NCBI GenBank assembly: GCA_902780505.1
Contig: CACZFN010000026.1
Coordinates: 56,354-120,353, forward strand
Length of the DNA stretch: 64,000 nt
Source of the DNA: an uncultured Ruminococcus sp.
GTDB taxonomy: Bacteria; Bacillota; Clostridia; Oscillospirales; Ruminococcaceae
Reading direction: 5' to 3'
The position numbers and the translations under genes are program-made. Below, one piece after another: positions 34,207 to 41,264 of the stretch (the stretch's first letter is position 1; every line of letters begins with the position of its first letter). Under the pieces are notes generated by a model that saw only the letters and a list, made by a program, of their open reading frames with translations, made no database searches and was not told the DNA's origin.

Positions 34207-35418
34207 TCAGATCTCAATGCCGTTTTGCTTTAAAAGCTCTCTTGCGCTTTCAACGGAATCTATGCCTGTTTTATTCTTGACGGGGGCAAATTCCCTTTCT
34301 CTTTCGACTTCATAGGCAAGGCAGTCTTTTTGCAGTTTTACCATATCAAGAACGAGTGTTTCGTACTTATAGGCGTTGGGTTTTTCGGGGCGTATCTTTT
34401 CGCCCTGTTTGTTTATATAGCTTACCTGTTTGAACGCCCTGTGTACTGGCAGTTTTACCTTCCATGCCTTTTCAAGCTCGTCCACACGGAAAAGGTAGTT
34501 GAGTATAACGCCGAAGCGGTAGCTGAGCGTGCCGTCATTATTATAAAGGGTACGCATTTCATCTGTCATTTCGTAGTATTCAACTATTGAGGGGCGGCCG
34601 TCCTCAAGACACAGCACGCCGACCTTTTCATCGGGCGAGGCTTTTGACACGACCTTTGCGCCGCAGCTGCACCCCGACTGCACCACTGCACCTATAAAGC
34701 AGGGATCGGCGATACGCTGCAGCACATTATCCACTGCGAAAACGTTGAGCCATTCAAGCGCACCTGCATTTTTTATCGAATGGAATATACCCGCACGCCG
34801 CATAGAAGCATACCACCCGCCGTTTCCGTTGGGGGCGCAGGCGATATCGTCCTTTTCACTTAAAAGCAGTCTGCCTTCGGTGTCAACAACGGGGAGCTGT
34901 TCCTGTACAAAAAATGTCACAAATCTCTTATCATATCCGAAGTAGTTCTTCTCCTCAAAAAACTCACGGGTGTCCTTATCGTTGAGTTCACTTGTCATTA
35001 TAAAAAGAGGTATAAAGCAGCCTGCTTTCTTTACGACATCAAGCAGGTTATTTATAAGGCATTCAAATATATAAAGCGTTTTACCGACACCTATATTGAA
35101 CATTCCCTTTGGCTTTTCAAAGCCGAGCCTTGAACCCTGACCGCCCGCAAGCAGCACAGCGCCGACTTTACCCGCCCTTATAGCTTCAAGACCGCTTTGC
35201 TCAAAGCTTTCACGCTGCAAAGCTATCTTATCAAGAGTCATAGCGCCAAGCGGTTCAAAGTGCCCGCGCGGGAATTCATCGTCAGTGATATCGAGCACCG
35301 AATAGTCAAGTGCTTCTATTCTTTGAGCGAGGTGAGCCTTACTTTTTTCATCAAGTTCATCATAAAACCTGAGCAGGTGAGACTGCCCGAGCATTTCAAG
35401 CTTTTTAAAGATATCCAT
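34207..35418 (-). CDS. UDP-sugar pyrophosphorylase of the eukaryote-like UDPGP family
   Basis: 403-aa nucleotidyltransferase that would make UDP-GlcNAc or UDP-glucose from UTP and the sugar 1-phosphate. The key motif LLAGGQGSRLGFEKPKGMFN near 97-116 binds the nucleotide, and EKPNAYKYETLVLDMV near the end matches the sugar site. This PF01704 type resembles eukaryotic UAP1/AGX enzymes and differs from bacterial GalU or GlmU. I place the start at 35418, with GGGGGAA upstream, not at 35436. It has its own promoter. Confidence 0.88.
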   Translation of the reverse strand: MDIFKKLEMLGQSHLLRFYDELDEKSKAHLAQRIEALDYSVLDITDDEFPRGHFEPLGAMTLDKIALQRESFEQSGLEAIRAGKVGAVLLAGGQGSRLGFEKPKGMFNIGVGKTLYIFECLINNLLDVVKKAGCFIPLFIMTSELNDKDTREFFEEKNYFGYDKRFVTFFVQEQLPVVDTEGRLLLSEKDDIACAPNGNGGWYASMRRAGIFHSIKNAGALEWLNVFAVDNVLQRIADPCFIGAVVQSGCSCGAKVVSKASPDEKVGVLCLEDGRPSIVEYYEMTDEMRTLYNNDGTLSYRFGVILNYLFRVDELEKAWKVKLPVHRAFKQVSYINKQGEKIRPEKPNAYKYETLVLDMVKLQKDCLAYEVEREREFAPVKNKTGIDSVESARELLKQNGIEI

Positions 35419-35457
35419 ATATTTCCCCCGAAACATATTTATTTTTGTTTTATGACA

Positions 35458-35486
35458 ATTATATCATAAATACGAGAATATTTCAA
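35458..35486 (-). promoter_or_regulatory. Promoter of the UDP-sugar pyrophosphorylase gene
   Basis: On the minus strand: -35 TTGAAA (35486-35481), 17-bp spacer, perfect -10 TATAAT (35463-35458). Confidence 0.8.
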
Positions 35487-35536
35487 TAGTTTCAGCAAAA
35501 TTGGTTACGTTTACATCAAGAATAATACTAAACGCA

Positions 35537-35574
35537 AAAGCGCCCGCACCCTTTCGGGTACGAGCGCCTTTGTT
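35537..35574 (-). terminator. Terminator of gdhA
   Basis: On the minus strand GGCGCTCGTACCC-GAAA-GGGTGCGGGCGC forms a stem with few mismatches, followed by TTTTGCGTTT. It lies just past the gdhA stop. Confidence 0.75.
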
Positions 35575-35605
35575 ATTTATCCCTTTGAGGAGGGGGGAAG
35601 TATTA

Positions 35606-36955
35606 TCAAACCACACCCTGTGCCTTCATTGCTTCAGCTACTTTAAGGAAGCCTGCGATGTTTGCGCCTGCGATAAGATCGTCGCCAAGACCATACTCGT
35701 GAGCTGCCTCAATAGATGACTTGAAGATGTTCTTCATGATCTGGTGAAGCTTCTGGTCAACTTCTTCAGCTGTCCAGTTGTAGCGCATGGAGTTCTGTGA
35801 CATTTCAAGGCCTGATACTGCAACACCGCCTGCGTTTACAGCCTTTGAAGGTGCAACGATAGCGCCGTTTTCCTTGAGGTATGTAACAGCCTCAGCAGTT
35901 GTAGGCATATTGGAAACCTCAACATAATACTTGACGCCGTTTGCGATGATATTCTTAGCATCATCAAGTGTTACCTCGTTCTGTGTAGCGCAAGGCATAA
36001 CGATGTCTACCTTCTGTTCCCACGGCTTCTTGCCTGCAAAGAACGGTACGCCGAACTTATCAGCATAGTCCTGAGCCCTGTTTCTGCATGATGCACGCAT
36101 TTCAAGGAGGTAATCAACCTTTTCGCCTGTGATGCCGTCTGCATCATAGATGTAGCCGTCAGGACCGGAGATGGTCACTACCTTACCGCCAAGTTCGTTT
36201 ACCTTCTTTATTGTACCCCATGCAACGTTGCCGAAGCCGGATACTGCAAATGTCTTGCCCTTGATGCTGTCGCCGAAGTGCTCGAGCATCTCAACTGTAT
36301 AGTAAACAGCACCAAAACCTGTAGCTTCAGGTCTTATAAGTGAACCGCCGTACTGCATACCCTTACCTGTGAGCACGCCTACGAACTCGTTTCTGAGCCT
36401 CTTATACTGGCCAAAGAGGTAGCCGATCTCTCTGCCGCCTACGCCGATATCGCCTGCGGGAACGTCAGTGTCAGCGCCTACGTGCTTGCAAAGCTCTGTC
36501 ATAAAGCTCTGGCAGAAACGCATAACTTCTGCGTCGCTCTTGCCCTGGGGATCAAAGTCGGAACCGCCCTTGCCGCCGCCCATGGGAAGGCTTGTCAGGC
36601 TGTTCTTGAAGATCTGCTCGAAGCCCAGGAACTTAACAACAGATGCACATACTGTCGGGTGGAATCTCAGACCGCCCTTGTAAGGACCGATAGCTGAGTT
36701 GAACTGGATCCTGAAACCGCGGTTTACCTGTACTTTGCCGTTGTCATCTACCCACGGAACGCGGAACATGATCTGCCTTTCAGGCTCTACTACCCTGTCA
36801 AACACGCCTGCTTCGATAAGGTCAGGCCTTTTGTCAGCTACAGGAACAAGGCTCTCCAGAACCTCGTATACTGCCTGGTGGAATTCTTTCTCACCGGGGT
36901 TTCTCTTTTCAACCTGCTCGTATACCTTCTGGAGGTATTCATTTTTAAGTGCCAT
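35606..36955 (-). CDS. gdhA: NADP-type glutamate dehydrogenase
   Basis: 449-aa enzyme making glutamate from 2-oxoglutarate and ammonia, the length of the hexameric 450-residue class. The substrate region shows GPYKGGLRFHPTV and LPMGGGKGGSDFDP with the catalytic lysine, PAGDIGVGGREIGYL, and the dinucleotide fold has FAVSGFGNVAWG. The start at 36955 (MALKNEY) has GGGAG 8 nt upstream; the longer frame adds six residues without support. Codon use is strongly biased, suggesting high expression. An inverted repeat flanks its -10 element. Confidence 0.95.
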   Translation of the reverse strand: MALKNEYLQKVYEQVEKRNPGEKEFHQAVYEVLESLVPVADKRPDLIEAGVFDRVVEPERQIMFRVPWVDDNGKVQVNRGFRIQFNSAIGPYKGGLRFHPTVCASVVKFLGFEQIFKNSLTSLPMGGGKGGSDFDPQGKSDAEVMRFCQSFMTELCKHVGADTDVPAGDIGVGGREIGYLFGQYKRLRNEFVGVLTGKGMQYGGSLIRPEATGFGAVYYTVEMLEHFGDSIKGKTFAVSGFGNVAWGTIKKVNELGGKVVTISGPDGYIYDADGITGEKVDYLLEMRASCRNRAQDYADKFGVPFFAGKKPWEQKVDIVMPCATQNEVTLDDAKNIIANGVKYYVEVSNMPTTAEAVTYLKENGAIVAPSKAVNAGGVAVSGLEMSQNSMRYNWTAEEVDQKLHQIMKNIFKSSIEAAHEYGLGDDLIAGANIAGFLKVAEAMKAQGVV

Positions 36956-37020
36956 TTTAAAAACTCCCATCATATATTTTTTGTTTGCTTCTGCCTTAAA
37001 CGTTTCAGGCGTTTCGCAAT

Positions 37021-37059
37021 CAATGTAACTATTATATCACATTGATTTTGATTTTGCAA
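37021..37059 (-). promoter_or_regulatory. gdhA promoter with flanking inverted repeat
   Basis: On the minus strand: -35 TTGCAA (37059-37054), 17-bp spacer, -10 TATAAT (37036-37031). CAATGT (37021-37026) and ACATTG (37039-37044) are inverted repeats around the -10 with a 12-bp gap, a possible operator. The rest of the 36974-37364 gap holds only A+T-rich sequence and the next promoter. Confidence 0.6.
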
Positions 37060-37265
37060 GCCCATTTTAGAAAAAATTCAGAATTTTATTTTTGTTTACA
37101 ATTTCAAAGGATTAAATCTCTGAATTTTGATGTATTCTGAAAAATAAAATGCAGTTTGTGAAAAAAATCCTGCAAAACGAACTTTATTTGCAGGGGACGC
37201 CTGCAAATATGCGGCCGGGAATGTGATGAATTGACGAAAATAATGGTGAAAATGGGGGCAAACCC

Positions 37266-37294
37266 TTGACAATCGGGGCAGAATGTAATATAAT
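37266..37294 (+). promoter_or_regulatory. Consensus promoter of the PspA/GIDE membrane cluster
   Basis: Perfect -35 TTGACA (37266-37271), 17-bp spacer and perfect -10 TATAAT (37289-37294), about 70 bp before the first gene of the cluster. Confidence 0.9.
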
Positions 37295-37364
37295 GTATTT
37301 GCAAACTTTTAAATTTTTATCATATAAAGATTTATTTTTTGTGACATAAGGAGGAGAGAGCATT

Positions 37365-37895
37365 ATGAAAGATATAAAGAAAATGCTTGATGAACAGTTT
37401 GGCACTGAAAAACCCGTAAAAGTGGTAAACAAGATACATGACGGTCTTGATATAAAGGTGCCGAAGCTTAGGAAGCCTAAGGCAAAGGGCAGGTCACTCA
37501 GCGACGGCAAGGCAAGCAACGAGCTTTTACAGTTTTTTATGGGCTTTCTGCTGTTTGGCGGCGGGCTTTACTGGGTGTTCAATTCCTTTGAGGTCACATC
37601 TACATGGGGCAGCGGCTACTGGGGCATAGGTTCGCTCAGGATGCCTATGGGTACTATGATAATACCGCTTCTTATCGGTGTCGGGCTTTGCTTTTTCCTT
37701 GAAAAGAAAGCTATAGGCGGCTTTGTATGCGCGCTTGGCGTGCTTGTGATACTTATCTCACTTATAACGAGCATATCCTTCCACGCAATAAGGGGTACGC
37801 TGTTTACTTATATACTTATGTTTGCTATGGTCGCAGCGGGTGCAGGTCTGCTTATCAAGGTGCTGTTCAAGCCTGATTCAAAAAGCGGGCAGTGA
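37365..37895 (+). CDS. Membrane protein of unknown function (PspA cluster)
   Basis: Not recognised. 176 aa with a basic N-terminal soluble part (about 1-50) and four hydrophobic segments (about 52-68, 96-112, 115-135, 143-165). AGGAGAG lies before the ATG. First gene of a four-gene run with a second membrane protein, PspA and a GIDE-domain protein, which suggests a role in membrane upkeep. Confidence 0.75.
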   Translation: MKDIKKMLDEQFGTEKPVKVVNKIHDGLDIKVPKLRKPKAKGRSLSDGKASNELLQFFMGFLLFGGGLYWVFNSFEVTSTWGSGYWGIGSLRMPMGTMIIPLLIGVGLCFFLEKKAIGGFVCALGVLVILISLITSISFHAIRGTLFTYILMFAMVAAGAGLLIKVLFKPDSKSGQ

Positions 37896-37913
37896 TTTGC
37901 GGGAAGGCAGCAT

Positions 37914-38525
37914 ATGAACTTTTTATTTGTTGGCTTTGCGCTTATAATAGTAAATGTAAACATAAGCCTGTGGGTGACATACGCTGTAAAGGCACTCGGG
38001 TTTGTTATGCTGACAGTCGGGGCATTTGAATATTCGGTGCACGATAAGGGCATAAAAGACCACTTCGGCAATGCTGCTGCAATGGCGGTGATGAACGGCG
38101 TGTTCACTGCGGGGCTGATATATGCTTCGCTGAAGCTGAAGGGGAGTTATGTCAATTACGTCGGCATAGGCTGCGGTGTGGTATCGACGCTCCTGTCGCT
38201 GCATATACAGAAAAAGTTTATGGACAGGATACTTCGTTCGGGCGAGGGCAAGGTAGTCACTGACGACGACGGACATAAACGGATAATTGCCTTTGTGGCG
38301 GATGTCAGAAAGCTCGGCCGGGCATGGAACAAGCTTTCTGCGGCTGTGCTTGCAAACCTTGCGGCAGATATAGCAAACAGGCTTCTGACTGCCGATACTG
38401 CGGTGACGGTGTCCGGGCTTATCGCTGTGATAACAAAGGTGATATGTATAGTATTTGCACTGGCTTTCCTGTTTAATTTCAACAGCCTTCGCGTCGGGTA
38501 TGAAAAGACTATGGAACGCTTGTAA
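37914..38525 (+). CDS. Membrane protein of unknown function (PspA cluster)
   Basis: Not recognised. 203 aa with several hydrophobic stretches at the N-terminus (about 1-35), middle (about 50-85) and C-terminus (about 165-190), and a charged soluble segment between (about 95-140). It starts 19 bp after the previous gene, with GGGAAGG upstream. A small hairpin (AGCCTTTA/TAAAGGCT, 38537-38557) separates it from pspA and may reduce read-through. Confidence 0.7.
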   Translation: MNFLFVGFALIIVNVNISLWVTYAVKALGFVMLTVGAFEYSVHDKGIKDHFGNAAAMAVMNGVFTAGLIYASLKLKGSYVNYVGIGCGVVSTLLSLHIQKKFMDRILRSGEGKVVTDDDGHKRIIAFVADVRKLGRAWNKLSAAVLANLAADIANRLLTADTAVTVSGLIAVITKVICIVFALAFLFNFNSLRVGYEKTMERL

Positions 38526-38590
38526 AAACGGTTTTAAGCCTTTACGGTAAAGGCTTTAATAGAAATTTATTTTATAGGAGGAATATGACA

Positions 38591-39265
38591 ATGGCTATTT
38601 TTGAAAGAATCGGTGACATTCTCAAAGCAAACATCAACGACCTGCTTGACAAGGCTGAAAACCCTGAAAAGATGGTAAAGCAGATCATTATTGATATGGA
38701 GAAGGAGGTCCAGACCTGTACAAACGCACTCGGTACGGCAATGGGCTCACAGAGGCAGTTAAAGAAGAACCTTGACAAGGCTAAGGCGGAGAGCGAGAGC
38801 TGGGAGAACAAGGCTAAAGCTGCACTCCAGCAGGGCAATCAGGAACTTGCAAAGAAGGCACTTGCAAATAAGGTAAACGCTGACAAGCAGGCAGAGCAGT
38901 ATCAGCAGATGTACGATCAGGCGAGCGCTCAGGTGGATACACTCAAGGGACAGGTGGACGCTCTCAAGCAGAAGCTCGACGAGGCAAGAAGCAGACAGTC
39001 AATGCTTATCGCACGTTCAAAGATGGCAGATGCACAGCAGTCAATGGCAAAGAGCCTTGGCAATATGGATTCATCAAGTGCTTTTGCTAAGCTTGACAAG
39101 ATGGAAGAAAAGATCGAGAGCAAGGAAGCAAGGGCAGATGCATTTGCAGACCTTGCAGGTACATCAAATGCGCCTGATGAGTTCGCTCAGCTTGAAAAGG
39201 ACAGCGCTGTTGATGCAGAGCTTGCAAGACTTATGGCTGAAATGGGGCAGACAGCGACTGAGTGA
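38591..39265 (+). CDS. pspA: PspA/IM30 family protein
   Basis: 224-aa membrane-repair protein of the PspA/Vipp1/ESCRT-III-like family. The N-terminus IFERIGDILKANINDLLDK is the membrane-binding helix 0 and start of helix 1; long coiled coils follow (about 25-140), then KSLGNMDSSSAFAKLDKMEE. It assembles on the inner face of stressed membranes. I use the ATG at 38591 (MAIF, AGGAGG 9 nt upstream) because relatives begin so; the ATG at 38585 is only 3 nt from that site. Strong codon bias. Confidence 0.92.
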   Translation: MAIFERIGDILKANINDLLDKAENPEKMVKQIIIDMEKEVQTCTNALGTAMGSQRQLKKNLDKAKAESESWENKAKAALQQGNQELAKKALANKVNADKQAEQYQQMYDQASAQVDTLKGQVDALKQKLDEARSRQSMLIARSKMADAQQSMAKSLGNMDSSSAFAKLDKMEEKIESKEARADAFADLAGTSNAPDEFAQLEKDSAVDAELARLMAEMGQTATE

Positions 39266-39339
39266 TCTGTCAGATGAATAAAAGCATATCCTGCCCTGTT
39301 AAAGGGGCGGGATAATGCTGTTTAAAAGGGAGAAAAAAT

Positions 39340-40155
39340 ATGGGCATAGTTATAATCGGGCTTGTGCTTATAGCTGTCGGCGTGTATCTTGTTGTGGTGA
39401 AAAGAAAGAAGATAGGCGACGATCTGCTTGAGATACAGTATATGAAAACATCAACAGTTTCAGAGGTCATGGAAGCTATCAGCGATATGGCGGCTGTGAG
39501 TGACAGCTACAGGGAATATGTTGAACTGAAAGGTACGGTAAGTTCAAAAAACCCGCAGAAAACACCTTTTACACAAAAGGACGCGGCGTATTATGTTGCG
39601 ACGACTTACCGTGTGTTTGAAGAAGAAAAGGTTGAGACCGACAGCGAAGGCAACACCACAAGGCGGCTTGTAAAGAGAGAAGAAAAGATAAGCGAGGAAG
39701 AATCGGGAGAGGAACTTGTACTTAACGACGGAAGCGGCGAGATCGTTCTTGAAACCAACGGCACTTCCGATAAATTCGAGCTTGTACAGATATCTGACAG
39801 GTTTGAGCCTGCAAATACTTACGGCAATTTCAGCCCCTATCAGAACAGGAACAGAAGGTTCCGTGACTTTGACAAGGGCTTCTTCGGGGGCGGCGCAAAG
39901 CTTTTAGGCTACAGAATGGCAGAGCGCGGGTACCTTGCAGGGCAGAGGATCTACGCACTCGGCGAGGCTTATATGAATGCGGGTACATTGACACTCGGCA
40001 GACCGCAGGATAAGTCAAGAAGATACATAGTATCCCCCAAGAGCGAGGAGGAACTTGTAAGCTCAAAACAGTCAAGCCAGAAGATGACACTTATCGGCGG
40101 TATAGCTCTGATAGCTGTCGGTGCGATAATTGCGGTAAAGGGTATTATAGGCTGA
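39340..40155 (+). CDS. GIDE domain-containing membrane protein
   Basis: 271 aa with one membrane segment at each end (about 2-20 and 250-268) and a soluble part between. The layout (TM, GIDE-type beta domain around YVELKGTVSSKN, YYVATTYRVFEEEKV and LNDGSGEIVLET, TM) matches the bacterial GIDE family, related to the outer part of the eukaryotic ubiquitin ligase MUL1 but without a RING. Function in bacteria is unknown. It follows pspA by 74 bp, with the hairpin at 39288-39318 between. Confidence 0.75.
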   Translation: MGIVIIGLVLIAVGVYLVVVKRKKIGDDLLEIQYMKTSTVSEVMEAISDMAAVSDSYREYVELKGTVSSKNPQKTPFTQKDAAYYVATTYRVFEEEKVETDSEGNTTRRLVKREEKISEEESGEELVLNDGSGEIVLETNGTSDKFELVQISDRFEPANTYGNFSPYQNRNRRFRDFDKGFFGGGAKLLGYRMAERGYLAGQRIYALGEAYMNAGTLTLGRPQDKSRRYIVSPKSEEELVSSKQSSQKMTLIGGIALIAVGAIIAVKGIIG

Positions 40156-40165
40156 TAATATACTA

Positions 40166-40202
40166 CGGGGGCGCTGCCTTTTGTGCGGCGTTCCCGGTTT
40201 TT
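40166..40202 (+). terminator. Terminator after the PspA/GIDE cluster
   Basis: CGGGGGCGCTGC pairs with GCGGCGTTCCCG over 12 bp including three G-T pairs, followed by GGTTTTT. Confidence 0.8.
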
Positions 40203-40304
40203 CGTGATTAGAAATAAGAGGTATGGTGCTGTGGAAAACCGCTTTACAGCGCCGCACCTGTGATTTTTAAGGCACCTTAACAGTGTAAGAAAAGGAGAAT
40301 CAAT

Positions 40305-41264
40305 GTGAGCAAAAGGCTGCTTTCGGTCGTGATACCGAGCTACAACGAGGAGGGCAATATAGAAAACACCGCCCGTGTTGTGGGGGAGATACTTGATAAA
40401 AATATGATACCATATGAGCTGGTGTTTGTAAATGACGGCTCAAAGGATAAAACCTGGGAGATACTCAAAGCCCTTTCTGAGCGTGACGCGCACGTGACGG
40501 CTGTGAATTTTTCGAGGAACTTCGGCAAGGAATCGGCAATTTTTGCAGGGCTGAAGACCGCAAGGGGCGATGCAGTCGTGCTTATGGACTGTGACCTTCA
40601 GCACCCGCCCGAAACTATAGTTGAGATGTATAACATCTGGAAAAACTCAGATGTTGACGTGGTCGAGGGCAGAAAGAAGGACAGGGGCAGGGAAAATGCC
40701 GTGTACAAGGCGTTTTCGCTGTGGTTTTACAAGCTTATAGGTTCAAGTTCGGGGCTTGATATGCGGGCGGCTTCCGACTTCAAGCTGCTTGACAGGTGCG
40801 TGGTAGACAGCCTCAACGAAATGCCTGAGCGCCTTACGTTTTTCAGGGCAATGTCAAGCTGGGTGGGCTATAATACAGAAAAGGTATACTTTGAAGTGGC
40901 TGACCGCGCCGAGGGCGAGAGCAAGTGGAGTGTAAGCTCGCTTATAAAATACGCTATAAACTCTATAACGTCATTTACAAGTGCGCCGCTGCATATAGTT
41001 ACCGTCTGCGGTGTTATAACCTTCCTTATATCGCTTATACTCGGGGTACACACTATCGTTAATAAGATACTCGGCAACAGCGAGGCAGGGTTCTCGACGG
41101 TTATAATTTTGCAGCTGCTGACATCAAGCATAATAATGTTCAGTCTTGGCATAATAGGCTTTTACCTTGCCAAGATCTACGAGGAGATAAAAAAGCGCCC
41201 GCGCTTTATAATCAGAAACGTCTACCGAAACGGACGTGACCAAAACGGAGAGAAAGACGACTAA
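40305..41264 (+). CDS. CsbB/GtrB-type glycosyltransferase family 2, polyprenyl-phosphate sugar synthase
   Basis: 319-aa GT2 enzyme: SVVIPSYNEEGN, LVFVNDGSKD, ARGDAVVLMDCDLQHPPE (DxD), FKLLDRCVV, RAMSSWVGY, then two C-terminal membrane segments (about 230-255 and 265-295). It should load a sugar onto undecaprenyl phosphate on the inner face. The GTG at 40305 is the start (AAGGAG 7 nt upstream; the ATG at 40303 runs straight into TGA). The YfhO gene follows with a 1-bp overlap, matching the csbB-yfhO pair of Bacillus. Confidence 0.9.
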   Translation: MSKRLLSVVIPSYNEEGNIENTARVVGEILDKNMIPYELVFVNDGSKDKTWEILKALSERDAHVTAVNFSRNFGKESAIFAGLKTARGDAVVLMDCDLQHPPETIVEMYNIWKNSDVDVVEGRKKDRGRENAVYKAFSLWFYKLIGSSSGLDMRAASDFKLLDRCVVDSLNEMPERLTFFRAMSSWVGYNTEKVYFEVADRAEGESKWSVSSLIKYAINSITSFTSAPLHIVTVCGVITFLISLILGVHTIVNKILGNSEAGFSTVIILQLLTSSIIMFSLGIIGFYLAKIYEEIKKRPRFIIRNVYRNGRDQNGEKDD

